From assembly GCF_014195535.1 (NCBI RefSeq), contig NZ_JACIBY010000005.1:245807-309806 (forward strand): a DNA stretch of 64,000 nucleotides, written 5' to 3'. Under the pieces are notes generated by a model. The model saw nothing but the letters and a program-made list of their open reading frames with translations, was not told where the DNA came from and made no database searches. Positions 28,015 through 37,056 of this stretch are shown piece by piece; positions within the stretch are counted from its first letter, which is position 1; each line of letters begins with the position of its first letter. The translations under genes were made by a program, and so were the position numbers. This DNA comes from Runella defluvii. GTDB lineage: Bacteria; Bacteroidota; Bacteroidia; Cytophagales; Spirosomataceae.

Positions 28015-28545
28015 ATGGAAACCACCGACATAATTATCCAACAGAAAGAACTATTTACCCCCACCAACATCATCTTCAGAACTGCTTTTTCTGTTAGCCC
28101 TATGGATGTTTCTAAGGTCGGATATGACACACATCTAATGGAAGTATTTAGAGAGCTGGGTGTGAGGTATAAAGAATTAGACGAGATAACTGTTAATGAA
28201 CACAAAAGTAAGTCTTACGAATTTGAAGCTGACTATTTTCTCTATGTAACATTAAAAGAGAAGTTAAACAAAGAGAATCCAATCTTGGTCTTCCCATTCA
28301 AAATAACTTTCTCTAAAGAAGACATTGAGTCCCTTTTTAAGAGAATCGAGCTAGAAGCAATTGAAAAATTCAGAGAGGTTAATCGAGTAAACAGCTTGTT
28401 GGTTACAACTCCTATCAAGTTTAGCGTACAAGAAATTATAAACCCAAAAAGTGGCTGGCAGGTTTATTCTCCAAGTTCATTGAAGAATTTCAAATTTGAA
28501 CAGTTTTTATCATTACAGTACAAATTCACCTTTGAGTCAGCGTAG
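28015..28545 (+). CDS. Unknown protein, AT-rich gene between identical hairpins
   Basis: The protein has 176 residues, no signal peptide and no membrane helix. It has alternating strands and one long charged helix around 'SKEDIESLFKRIELEAIEKF'. I do not recognise a family. Its base composition is clearly more AT-rich than both neighbours, and the gene sits alone between two hairpins sharing an identical 22-base core. It may be an acquired or mobile cassette. The frame is long, ATG-initiated and protein-like, so it is probably real. Confidence 0.7.
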   Translation: METTDIIIQQKELFTPTNIIFRTAFSVSPMDVSKVGYDTHLMEVFRELGVRYKELDEITVNEHKSKSYEFEADYFLYVTLKEKLNKENPILVFPFKITFSKEDIESLFKRIELEAIEKFREVNRVNSLLVTTPIKFSVQEIINPKSGWQVYSPSSLKNFKFEQFLSLQYKFTFESA

Positions 28546-28556
28546 AAGCAGCGCGT

Positions 28557-28584
28557 GTCTGGATGCTCACATCCAGACGCACGC
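28557..28584. repeat. CTCA-loop hairpin, right of unknown gene
   Basis: GTCTGGATG (28557-28565), loop CTCA, CATCCAGAC (28570-28578). Outer GCGT (28553-28556) can pair with ACGC (28581-28584) across a 2-nt bulge. It lies between two convergent genes and could act as a terminator. Confidence 0.9.
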
Positions 28585-28592
28585 TGTTCCCC

Positions 28593-29765
28593 CTACTCCA
28601 CCACATGTCCCACAAACTGGGCGGTGTTGTCGATGATTTTGCCGCCGCGACGGTAGCCCAAACCACAACCTTCTCCCGCCCAAAAAACGCCCGCTTGGTA
28701 GCGTTTCCCGAGCGAATCGCGCGAAAATTCGACGTACTCTTGATAGACTTTTTCATAATCTCCGTACTCGCCTTCTGCCGACGAAACAACGGCTCCGTTG
28801 CTTTCAATGATTCGAACATTGGCCCCTTCTCGTCCAAAAAGTACCTTTTCCACGCTGGTTTTGTCCGTAAAAGGCTGCAATGAAGTCGGCAGCAACAGCG
28901 GGTGATTGGGGTACAAATCCCAGAGTAACTTTAAAATGTATTTCGACTGAAAAAGCAAGGTATAGGCGGGATTGATAATGACCGCTTTCCCATTTTTGAC
29001 GATGCTTGTCAGCAAATCTGCCAACTCAGGTTCTTCGTAACCAATGTACTCCCACGGCACGAGTTTGAACCAAAAATCGAAGGATTCAAATTGCCCATTT
29101 TGAGGATTCTGTTTAAAAATCCCATCCGTAGGCGAAAACTCAATCTCGTCGATGTAGCTAAACTCCACGTCAAAGCCCGCCTCCCGCGCGGCTTCACCCA
29201 ATACGGCCACGTTGGTATCGTCTTCGGGAGCGTCGCGCATGGTCGAAAACAACAAGGTCGGGTTTAAGTGGCGATTGCGCTGACGAAGCTCCGAAAACTG
29301 CGTCTTCAATGCCTCATAAACGTTGTTAAACTGCTTGCTTTCGTCCATTTGGTTGGCTTTGAGGTGCGCCCACTGCACTACGGCCGTTTCGGGAATACAA
29401 GTAGCGGTATCGGCGTTAAACTCAATGAGTTTGATAGGCTCGCGCCCTACCCCTCCCGCCAAGTCAAAACGGCCATAAATGTGCCAATGACGCTCGTCCT
29501 CCCACGTCAGTTTGACCAGTTCAATCAAATTTTCGGGAATCCCCATTTCTTTCCAAAGCTGACGGTCGATGGCGTGCTGCGCTGCTTCGGCATAAATTTC
29601 GTAGAGTTCGTTGGCGGCGTTGTAATATGCCTCAGCCTCGTACGATTTGATGGCTACCGCCTCATTGGTCAGGTAAGGCAGCGTATCGGCCCCAAGCATC
29701 CAATCCCAACCTACGTTACGGAGTTGAGTTTCGGGGCTATTATTCAAATAATGTGTTCGTATCAT
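28593..29765 (-). CDS. Glutathionylspermidine synthase family ATP-grasp protein
   Basis: The protein has 390 residues from ATG 29765; a TTG four codons upstream is possible. It contains 'YGRFDLAGG', 'KLIEFNADTATCIPET', 'YIGYEEPELADLL', 'NPAYTLLFQSK' and 'LLPTSLQPF', the ATP-grasp C-N ligase part of glutathionylspermidine synthase. The amidase domain of the bifunctional enzyme is absent. Proteins like this (YgiC/YjfC) have unknown peptide-like substrates. The upstream gene, 18 bp away, codes a UPF0323-type lipoprotein, a recurring pair. Confidence 0.87.
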   Translation of the reverse strand: MIRTHYLNNSPETQLRNVGWDWMLGADTLPYLTNEAVAIKSYEAEAYYNAANELYEIYAEAAQHAIDRQLWKEMGIPENLIELVKLTWEDERHWHIYGRFDLAGGVGREPIKLIEFNADTATCIPETAVVQWAHLKANQMDESKQFNNVYEALKTQFSELRQRNRHLNPTLLFSTMRDAPEDDTNVAVLGEAAREAGFDVEFSYIDEIEFSPTDGIFKQNPQNGQFESFDFWFKLVPWEYIGYEEPELADLLTSIVKNGKAVIINPAYTLLFQSKYILKLLWDLYPNHPLLLPTSLQPFTDKTSVEKVLFGREGANVRIIESNGAVVSSAEGEYGDYEKVYQEYVEFSRDSLGKRYQAGVFWAGEGCGLGYRRGGKIIDNTAQFVGHVVE

Positions 29766-29783
29766 GGTTGTTATCAATAAAAA

Positions 29784-30416
29784 TTATCCGCCAAAACTGC
29801 GCCCTGCACGGCTGAAAAATCCGCTACGGCTACTGCTTGGCCGAGACGCAACGCTTTTGCGATGACTGTGGTAGTTGTCGTGAATACCCGATGAGCGCGC
29901 ATACACCGACGAGTTGGCGTACGCCCCCGAGCTGTACTGGCGTTCACGTTGTTCGTTGTAAAATTGAGATGAGTTATTGCGCCCCAACATATACCCCATT
30001 CCACCCCAAAGTAGTGCGTTCGACAACGAGCTACGGTGGTGGTAATGGCTATGATAATGATTCGGGTTGTTGTAATAATCCCGCGTTGTGGAGTCAGTTT
30101 TCACCAGCCTTTGCGCTTCTGCCACACTCAGCGTATCGCGGCGGCCGTCGAAATAGCGCACAATTGCCCCTGCTTCCGACGCATTTTTCACCTCCACTTC
30201 ATCCGTGATTTTAAATTCACCCGGTTTCATTTCGGTAATGTACGTTTTGACGGGGCGGCCTTTGTAAGGTGCTTCGGTTTGTTCACGGTCATTGTCCGAC
30301 GAACCACCACAGCTTTGCAGCATCATTCCCCCATTCAATAAAGCCACCGACAAAGCAGCTCCTATCGTAATTTCACGGACGGTTTTAATGACCGCCCCGT
30401 TTCGTTTAAGTGTCAT
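29784..30416 (-). CDS. UPF0323-like lipoprotein
   Basis: The protein has 210 residues from ATG 30416. The lipobox is 'LQSC' followed by GGSSDND. A small globular part with 'YITEMKPGEFKITDEVEV' is followed by a low-complexity His/Tyr/Ser/Arg-rich tail that ends 'SFGG'. The composition and the C-terminal 'SGFFSRAGRSFGG' resemble UPF0323 lipoproteins. It precedes a glutathionylspermidine synthase-like gene, paralleling the ygiB-ygiC arrangement. The tail contains 'HYHSHYHH' and could bind metal, which is speculative. Confidence 0.75.
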   Translation of the reverse strand: MTLKRNGAVIKTVREITIGAALSVALLNGGMMLQSCGGSSDNDREQTEAPYKGRPVKTYITEMKPGEFKITDEVEVKNASEAGAIVRYFDGRRDTLSVAEAQRLVKTDSTTRDYYNNPNHYHSHYHHRSSLSNALLWGGMGYMLGRNNSSQFYNEQRERQYSSGAYANSSVYARSSGIHDNYHSHRKSVASRPSSSRSGFFSRAGRSFGG

Positions 30417-30693
30417 ATTAGTAAAGGTTGTAGTAATAATCAATTGGTTAAAATTAACATTTCATGGCTGAAAACAGTAATACAAAGGTAAGGTAGTGAT
30501 TATACGGTTCACAATCATTTTGGGATGAGCAGCAATTTCCAAGAACAGTCTCCTTGTGAAAATCGGATAAACGGCATCAAACTATCTATTTTTAGCATTA
30601 AAAATACCTTTAAGAGTAGCTTCAAATGCTTTTCGCCCTATCTTTACGGCGTTTTTTAGAAAACTGTTAATTCACCAAAAATTCATATTCCTA

Positions 30694-31623
30694 ATGAAAA
30701 TTACCGTAGTAGGTGCAGGTGCAGTAGGTGCAACTTGTGCTGACAACATCGCCCGCCGCCAATTGGCCCAAGAAGTAGTATTGCTCGACATCAAAGAAGG
30801 CTTGTCGGAAGGTAAAGCCCTTGATATGTTTCAAACAGCTACCTTGAACGGGTTTGATACAAAAATTACCGGTTCGACAGGTGACTATGAAAAAACAAAA
30901 GGTTCGGACGTAGTTGTGATTACTTCAGGGATTCCTCGCAAGCCAGGTATGACGCGCGAAGAACTTATCGGTATCAACGCTGGTATCGTAAAAGGCGTAG
31001 CTGAAAACATTTTGAAATACTCTCCTAAAGCCATCATCATCATCGTTTCTAACCCAATGGACACCATGACGTACTTGGCGTTCAAAGAGTTGGGCTTGCC
31101 TAAGAAGCGTATCATCGGGATGGGTGGTATCTTGGACAGCGCACGTTTCAAGACGTACTTGTCGATGGCAATGAATGTTTCACCTAACGACCTCCACGGT
31201 ATGGTAATCGGTGGTCACGGTGATACAACCATGATTCCTTTGACTCGTTTGGCGACGTACAACGGTATCCCAGTGAGCCGTTTCTTGTCAGAAGAGAAAT
31301 TGCAACAAGTAGCAGCTGACACCATGGTAGGTGGTGCTACGTTGACAAAACTGATTGGTACTTCGGCTTGGTATGCGCCAGGTGCGGCAGTAGCAACGTT
31401 GGTAGAAAGCATCGTACGTGACCAAAAGCGTATTTTCCCTTGCTCAGTTTATCTCAATGGCGAGTATGGCCAAAAAGACATCTGCATGGGTGTGCCAGTG
31501 GTAATCGGTGCAGGTGGTTGGGAAAAAATCATCAGCCTTCGTTTGAGCGAATCAGAAAAAGCTGCCTTTGCAAAATCAGCAGATGCTGTTCGCAACATGA
31601 ACAACGTGCTTACCTCTATGTAA
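30694..31623 (+). CDS. mdh: Malate dehydrogenase
   Basis: This NAD-dependent enzyme of the citric acid cycle has 309 residues and is LDH-like. It has 'VVGAGAVGATCADN' for NAD binding, 'SGIPRKPGMTREEL' with the substrate arginines, 'VSNPMDTMTYLAF', and the catalytic His in 'IGGHGDTTMIPLTR'. A strong terminator follows. The codon choice is visibly more restricted than in most neighbours, as expected for high expression. Confidence 0.97.
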   Translation: MKITVVGAGAVGATCADNIARRQLAQEVVLLDIKEGLSEGKALDMFQTATLNGFDTKITGSTGDYEKTKGSDVVVITSGIPRKPGMTREELIGINAGIVKGVAENILKYSPKAIIIIVSNPMDTMTYLAFKELGLPKKRIIGMGGILDSARFKTYLSMAMNVSPNDLHGMVIGGHGDTTMIPLTRLATYNGIPVSRFLSEEKLQQVAADTMVGGATLTKLIGTSAWYAPGAAVATLVESIVRDQKRIFPCSVYLNGEYGQKDICMGVPVVIGAGGWEKIISLRLSESEKAAFAKSADAVRNMNNVLTSM

Positions 31624-31644
31624 TATTTCCTCTTTGTAGGAAAA

Positions 31645-31680
31645 ATAAAGCGGAGTACTCGAAGTACTCCGCTTTTATTT
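31645..31680 (+). terminator. Terminator after mdh
   Basis: GCGGAGTACT (31650-31659), loop CGA, AGTACTCCGC (31663-31672), extended by A/T pairs and followed by T-rich sequence. Confidence 0.9.
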
Positions 31681-31734
31681 TGGGTAAAGACGGACTTTTT
31701 AGACCTTTGTATTGAAAAATTAAGATAGTTGTTC

Positions 31735-33753
31735 ATGAAAAAAGGAATTGCTTATTCTCTCATTGTTTTGTTGACGTCGGTACTCGCAGGGCAGGCCCAA
31801 AACCGCCCCATGACCGAAGAAGACTATTACCGCATTGTTACCCTGCCTATCCCCGAAACAGTCCAATTGGAAGTGGGTGGATTGGCCGTCTTACCCGACG
31901 GGCGCCTTGCGGCTTCTACGCGCCGTGGTGAAGTGTGGATGATTACCAATCCCTACCTTAAAGGCTCAGGTCAACCTTCTTACAAGCGTTTTGCCCACGG
32001 CCTCCACGAGCCACTTGGTTTGTTGTACCGGCCCGATGGTTCATTTTTGTTATCACAACGCGGCGAAATCACGCACCTTGTTGATTCAGATAACGATGGT
32101 GTTGCTGACATTTACGAATCGTTTTACAAATGGCCACTGTCGGGAAATTATCACGAATATTCGTACGGGCCTGTTCAAGCGCCCAACGGTGATTTGCTCG
32201 TCACGCTCAACCTCGACTGGATTGGCCGTGGTGCGAGTTTAGCCAAATGGCGCGGCTGGTTGTTGAAGTTCGACGATAAAGCAAACATGACGCCCATCGC
32301 CACAGGACTTCGTTCACCAGCGGGCTACGTTGCCCTACAAAATGGCGACATGTTTTATACCGAAAACCAAGGTGACTGGGTAGGTTCGGGGCGTATGACC
32401 CACCTCGAATCGGGTGATTTTGCGGGAAACCCTGCAGGTTTGCGCTGGAGCCAAGAGCCCGAATCTCCCGTTAAGCTCAAAACAGAAGACATTCCTGATA
32501 CGGGCGAACCGCTTTACGAAGTAGCCAAACGCGTTCCAGGCTTGAAAGCTCCCGCTGTATGGTTTCCGCACACATTGATGGGTATTTCTACCTCCGATAT
32601 TCGCGAAGACATGACCAAAGGAGCCTTTGGGCCTTTTGAAGGACAATTGTTTGTCGGCGACCAAGGGCACAGCAAAATCATGCGTGTCATGCTCGAAAAA
32701 GTAAAAGGACGCTGGCAAGGAATCTGTTTCCCGTTCCGCGAAGGATTTCAGTCGGGAATTTTGAGAATGGTTTGGGGGCTTGATGGCTCTATGTTTGTCG
32801 GACAAACGAGCCGTGGCTGGTCAGCGACAGGAAAAGACAATTTTGGGATTCAACGCTTGGTTTGGACGGGTAAAACGCCGTTTGAAATGAAAACCGTAAA
32901 AGCCACTCCCGATGGTTTTGAAGTAGAATTTACGTTGCCCGTTGACAAAAAAACGGCCCAAGATGCGGCTTCGTATCAGTTCAATACGTTTACTTATAAA
33001 TACCATCGTACCTACGGGAGCCCCATCATTCGTGCTTCTGAGCGCGTGATTAAGCACATTCAAGTTGCGGACAACGGCCTCAAAGCGCGGATTGTGTTGG
33101 ATAGCCTAAAACTCGGTTACATCCACGAAATCAAAGCAGAAGGTATTCGTTCAGCGGCAGGTTTAGCACTTTTGCACAATGTAGGCTACTATACCTTAAA
33201 CGAAATTCCTGACGGCGAAAAAATCCCAACGTCGCAATGGAACGTGGTTGCGCCCGCCCAAATGGCCGATGCCAACGCCCACGCGGGTCATACCATGCCT
33301 GCGGCCACTACGACTACCCCTGCCAAGGCCAGCAATAGCCCCAAACGGGTGATTGAGCAGCCTGCGAATTGGAGCAATGGCCCCGACCAAGTGATTATTT
33401 TAGGGACAAAACCTGGGTTGAAGTTCGATATTACGGATGTTCAGGTGAAAGCAGGAAGCAAAATCAAGTGGGTTTTCAACAACAACGACGACATGCTTCA
33501 CAACTGCGTCCTTGTAAAACCTGGTACGGCCAACCCAACGGGCGAAGCGGCGATTAAGCTCGGACTCAAAGGCTCTGACATGCAGTACGTTCCTAAATCA
33601 GCGAATGTATTGTTTCACACCAACATTCTCCAACCAGAGACCAGCGAAACCATTTATTTTGTCGCTCCTTCTGAACCTGGCGATTACACTTTCCTTTGTA
33701 CTTTTCCAGGACACCATACCTTGATGCAAGGTAAAATGAAAGTGACCAAGTAA
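31735..33753 (+). CDS. Secreted beta-propeller (sugar/sorbosone dehydrogenase-like) fused to a cupredoxin
   Basis: The protein has 672 residues from ATG 31735; a TTG two codons upstream is an alternative. The signal peptide ends 'LAGQAQ'. The N-terminal part (about 40-400) looks like a PQQ-dependent sugar-dehydrogenase-type propeller ('GGLAVLPDGRLAASTRRGEV', 'LRSPAGYVALQNGDMFYTEN'), with a calcium-type loop DSDNDGVADIYE. The C-terminal part (about 555-672) is a plastocyanin/azurin domain with type 1 copper ligands in 'DMLHNC', 'FLCTFPGHH' and the final Met. No CxxCH heme site is seen. The copper domain would accept electrons, so this may be a self-contained redox enzyme. Confidence 0.85.
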   Translation: MKKGIAYSLIVLLTSVLAGQAQNRPMTEEDYYRIVTLPIPETVQLEVGGLAVLPDGRLAASTRRGEVWMITNPYLKGSGQPSYKRFAHGLHEPLGLLYRPDGSFLLSQRGEITHLVDSDNDGVADIYESFYKWPLSGNYHEYSYGPVQAPNGDLLVTLNLDWIGRGASLAKWRGWLLKFDDKANMTPIATGLRSPAGYVALQNGDMFYTENQGDWVGSGRMTHLESGDFAGNPAGLRWSQEPESPVKLKTEDIPDTGEPLYEVAKRVPGLKAPAVWFPHTLMGISTSDIREDMTKGAFGPFEGQLFVGDQGHSKIMRVMLEKVKGRWQGICFPFREGFQSGILRMVWGLDGSMFVGQTSRGWSATGKDNFGIQRLVWTGKTPFEMKTVKATPDGFEVEFTLPVDKKTAQDAASYQFNTFTYKYHRTYGSPIIRASERVIKHIQVADNGLKARIVLDSLKLGYIHEIKAEGIRSAAGLALLHNVGYYTLNEIPDGEKIPTSQWNVVAPAQMADANAHAGHTMPAATTTTPAKASNSPKRVIEQPANWSNGPDQVIILGTKPGLKFDITDVQVKAGSKIKWVFNNNDDMLHNCVLVKPGTANPTGEAAIKLGLKGSDMQYVPKSANVLFHTNILQPETSETIYFVAPSEPGDYTFLCTFPGHHTLMQGKMKVTK

Positions 33754-33762
33754 GTAGTAAAA

Positions 33763-33808
33763 CAAAAAGACGTTCCAAGTTTGTTGACTCAACCTTGGAA
33801 CGTCTTAA
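33763..33808. terminator. Bidirectional terminator between convergent genes
   Basis: AAGACGTTCCAAG (33767-33779) and CTTGGAACGTCTT (33794-33806) form a 13-bp stem; an inner GTTG-ACT-CAAC can extend it. A-rich and T/A-rich flanks are on both sides. Confidence 0.85.
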
Positions 33809-33827
33809 TAAAAATGATAGCAAAATC

Positions 33828-35414
33828 TTACTGTGGACGGTAACGGTTTCCTACTTCCAGCGGCGTAAAATCCTTAAAGGTATTTCCAATTGCCTTGTCA
33901 GTCGCTTCCTTTTTATTCTCCCAACCCGCATCCAAATCCAGCGTTACCAAGCCTTTAATGGCCAAAGCTACCCTAAATTCGTCGCGTTTTTTGGCATAAT
34001 CGTTTTGACGACGGGCTGCCTTTAGCGCAAACTCCCGCGCAAAAACATCACCCTTGTTCTGAATCTCAATTTTCTTTTCCAATACATAATTATAACGGTC
34101 GAGCAAATCGCGCAGTGGTTTTCCAATTACCTCCGCCGCTTCCAGTGCCCCAATCGTAGCAATGGTTGTTCCCCCAATCGCAGTCACAATCGTCTTGGTC
34201 TGAGCCGTCTTTATCAATGCAGGCGACAAACCTGTAGTAGCCCCCAACGACGCATTGACCATCGAACGGTTTTTCTTTCCTTTTTTGGCTTTTAAGTACG
34301 CTCTTTTGAGTTCTTGCTCTTTTTCAGAAAGCTGCGTTACCAAGTTCCACGCTTCCACCAAGGAGTTTCGGTACAAGGTATATAACTGACGGTCTCGCTC
34401 AATTTCGTTGACCGCATTCATAATCGTAAACCGAATCTTCTGTTCTTTTCGATTTTGCTCTTTATCCAACACAAAAAAGTTGATAAAAAAAGTCAATGAA
34501 TCATGTGGATCTTTAACAAAATCATAAGTAGGCGTCCAAATGAATTCGTATTGGTTATTGGTATTTTTTACCAACGCTTTGGAAGGCACGTCGGGGTTAT
34601 CGGTCACAAAATCAAAGGCTTCAATATCATCGTCACCGTTAGGATCTGACAAAAAGAACTTCAAATTAATCGTCGTATTTTCCTTTGCCTTAAAGGCATC
34701 TCCCTTCGGAATTTGGATAATATCGGGCGGCAAGTCCATTTGAGTGGCCTCTAATTTAAGGCGTCCCTTGGCTCGCGCTTTACTTGGTTGATCTTCTACG
34801 TAAAAGTCAATGTAGATGGGCTTATTTTTCAAACTGTTGAATTGAGTCATCGAAGGATGCCACGTCAATTCGCCCGCTGCCGACAGCTTGGCACCTTCGG
34901 GCAGGGTTTCTGTGACGGGAATAATCGCGAGCGGGTCGTTGTCTTCATCCTTCAACGCATTGGCATCAATTTGGTAAATATTCTGCGTGCGGTTTTGGAC
35001 GTAAAACGGCTTCAAAATATCTATTTGTGGCGGTCGATTGACGTGAATGACTCGCAAATCAAACGAGCGAGTCGCCGTTTCATTATGGCCATTCTTTGCC
35101 TCTACAATCAACTGAATCGACCTTTGAGTATCGGTTCTATCGGCCAAATCATACGAAGGCACCCACTCAAAGTAGCCCGTCGAATCAAACTTCATATCGT
35201 CCAACAAACCCTGTTTTACCGTGAAGTAAATCAGCGAATCCGACTTCCCCCCTAGGGCTTTTAGACGAAACTCAATACGACTTCCTTCATGCACCACGTT
35301 CCAGTTTGGCTCATTAGGCAGCTCAATGTGGAAATTAGAGCGATTGTCTTGGGCGCATACGATTGTCTGAAAATGAATAAATAACAGGAAAAAGAAATGA
35401 ATGGAATATCTCAT
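33828..35414 (-). CDS. Secreted protein with Ig/cadherin-like domains and a C-terminal helical region
   Basis: The protein has 528 residues. The signal peptide ends 'TIVCAQ'. Three putative-Ig-type domains follow (about 25-125, 130-230, 235-345), each with motifs such as 'FEWVPSYD', 'LTWHPSM' and 'FIWTPTYD'. The C-terminal third (about 350-500) is helical and lysine/glutamate-rich, with a glycine/alanine-rich hydrophobic stretch 'TIVTAIGGTTIATIGALEAA' that could insert in a membrane. No enzyme motif. Function unknown; adhesion or envelope scaffolding is possible. Confidence 0.7.
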   Translation of the reverse strand: MRYSIHFFFLLFIHFQTIVCAQDNRSNFHIELPNEPNWNVVHEGSRIEFRLKALGGKSDSLIYFTVKQGLLDDMKFDSTGYFEWVPSYDLADRTDTQRSIQLIVEAKNGHNETATRSFDLRVIHVNRPPQIDILKPFYVQNRTQNIYQIDANALKDEDNDPLAIIPVTETLPEGAKLSAAGELTWHPSMTQFNSLKNKPIYIDFYVEDQPSKARAKGRLKLEATQMDLPPDIIQIPKGDAFKAKENTTINLKFFLSDPNGDDDIEAFDFVTDNPDVPSKALVKNTNNQYEFIWTPTYDFVKDPHDSLTFFINFFVLDKEQNRKEQKIRFTIMNAVNEIERDRQLYTLYRNSLVEAWNLVTQLSEKEQELKRAYLKAKKGKKNRSMVNASLGATTGLSPALIKTAQTKTIVTAIGGTTIATIGALEAAEVIGKPLRDLLDRYNYVLEKKIEIQNKGDVFAREFALKAARRQNDYAKKRDEFRVALAIKGLVTLDLDAGWENKKEATDKAIGNTFKDFTPLEVGNRYRPQ

Positions 35415-35653
35415 GGTAGCTTCAAAATCTCATCTGATTGAATTAAACGCAAAATTACACCAATGATTTTACGTCTCTTCAAATAATTGTTTTATTTCTA
35501 TACTTATCCAAGAAAAACTTAAATCATACCAACGTTTAATTGCATATTTTCAAGAACCTTGTTTTCACTCGCCAATTTATTCTACTTATTTATTTAATTA
35601 CTTCTTTGTTACGAAATCAGGCCCTTTTGTTCTTTAAATACTTCAAAAAAATC

Positions 35654-36778
35654 ATGCACCGCCTCTACCTACTGCTAATTATTGTCATTTTTTCACTGCC
35701 TTTTCCACTCGCTGCCCAACGTGCGCGCGACCTGGGAGTTCGTATCGGAGTGCTTCCTACGGGCAAATTAAATGCCATTACCGACGTAAATGGCGTAAAA
35801 GTGGGACATACAACGCTGGCCATTGGCGATAGCATCCGAACGGGAGTTACGGCTATTTTACCGCACGACGGCAATCTTTTTCAGCAAAAAGTACCCGCTG
35901 CCATTGAGTTGGGAAATGGTTTTGGCAAATTAGCGGGCTACAGCCAAGTCACTGAGTTGGGCAACCTCGAAACACCAATCGTACTGACCAATACGTTGAG
36001 CGTCCCTGCTGGCAGTGCTGCCTTGGTGGATTGGACGTTGCAACAAAAAGGAAACGAAAATGTCCGCTCGGTCAACCCTGTCGTCGGTGAGACCAATGAT
36101 AGTTACTTAAATGACATACGAGGTCGCCACGTCAAAACCTCCGATGTCCTTCAAGCTATCCAACGCGCCACTACCACCAACCAAGAAGAAGGCTGCGTGG
36201 GAGCAGGAACGGGTACGGTATGTTTTGGCTGGAAAGGGGGAATTGGGACGTCATCGCGCAAGCTTCCCCAAAAACTGGGAGGCTATACGGTGGGGGTTTT
36301 GGTACAAACCAATTTTGGCGGGGTGTTGGAAGTGGCAGGCGCACCCGTTGGCGTGGAGTTAGGCAAGTATTCCTTCAAAGAAACCCTCGACAAATCGGGT
36401 GATGGTTCTTGCATGATTGTAGTAGCTACCGATGCTCCCTTGGACGCTCGCAATCTCAAACGCTTGGCAAAACGCGCCTTGTTAGGATTAGGAAAAACGG
36501 GGGGAATTATGGCCAACGGCAGTGGCGACTACGTCATTGCTTTTTCGACAGCGTATCGAATTCCGCACGAATCTAGCTCTCCGCTCGAAACGTACCCTCT
36601 CCTGCGCAACGACGACACCTCACCGTTGTTTCTAGCCGCGATGGAAGCCACCGAAGAAGCCATCATCAATTCGTTGTTCATGGCTCAAACGACCAAAGGC
36701 CACCAAGGACATACGATTGAGCGATTGCCCGTTTCTAAAACACTAGAAATTTTGAAAAAATACGGAAAAGTGAAGTAA
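35654..36778 (+). CDS. P1 family peptidase (DmpA/S58-type aminopeptidase)
   Basis: The protein has 374 residues from ATG 35654, which begins a good signal peptide ending 'PLAAQ'; the upstream extension is rejected. Family blocks: 'GKLNAITDVNGVKVGHTTL', 'ELGNLETPIVLTNTLS', 'CVGAGTGTVCFGWKGGIG' and the autocleavage region 'MANGSGDYVIAFST', where the Ser after NG becomes the N-terminal nucleophile. Members cleave N-terminal D- or L-amino acids or beta-peptides. It is exported, so it probably acts on peptides in the periplasm. Confidence 0.9.
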   Translation: MHRLYLLLIIVIFSLPFPLAAQRARDLGVRIGVLPTGKLNAITDVNGVKVGHTTLAIGDSIRTGVTAILPHDGNLFQQKVPAAIELGNGFGKLAGYSQVTELGNLETPIVLTNTLSVPAGSAALVDWTLQQKGNENVRSVNPVVGETNDSYLNDIRGRHVKTSDVLQAIQRATTTNQEEGCVGAGTGTVCFGWKGGIGTSSRKLPQKLGGYTVGVLVQTNFGGVLEVAGAPVGVELGKYSFKETLDKSGDGSCMIVVATDAPLDARNLKRLAKRALLGLGKTGGIMANGSGDYVIAFSTAYRIPHESSSPLETYPLLRNDDTSPLFLAAMEATEEAIINSLFMAQTTKGHQGHTIERLPVSKTLEILKKYGKVK

Positions 36779-36783
36779 AGGCA

Positions 36784-37026
36784 GTGCTAAGGGTTGCTCA
36801 CAACCCGAATAAAAAGCAAATAAGCAAAAGGCAAAAAAGCAGTGCTGAGAGCTGCTCGCGCCGTGCCGAGGGTTGCTCACACGTGCTGAGGGTTGCTCAC
36901 AACCCGAATAAAAAGCAAATAAGCAAAAGGCAAAAAAGCAGTGTTGAGAGCTACTCGCGCCGTGCCGAGGGTTGCTCACACGTGCTGAGGGTTGCTCACA
37001 ACCCGAATAAAAAGCAAACAAGTAAA
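36784..37026. repeat. 99-bp tandem repeat (about 2.4 copies) with CTCA hairpins
   Basis: GGGTTG-CTCA-CAACCC occurs at 36791-36806, 36890-36905 and 36989-37004, exactly 99 bp apart. The unit also holds AAAAAGCAAATAAGCAAAAG and degenerate half-hairpins (GAGAGCTGCTCGCGCC; GAGGGTTGCTCACACG). It lies between the convergent P1 peptidase and hemA genes and holds no gene. Confidence 0.9.
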
Positions 37027-37056
37027 AGAAACCTAAAACAGTAAATCCAAGAAAGA

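Noticed and set aside
36743-37021. Repetitive 92-codon minus-strand and 86-codon plus-strand reading frames
   Set aside because: They exist because the 99-bp repeat is a multiple of three; they encode hairpins and A-rich spacer, with no start context or protein-like composition.
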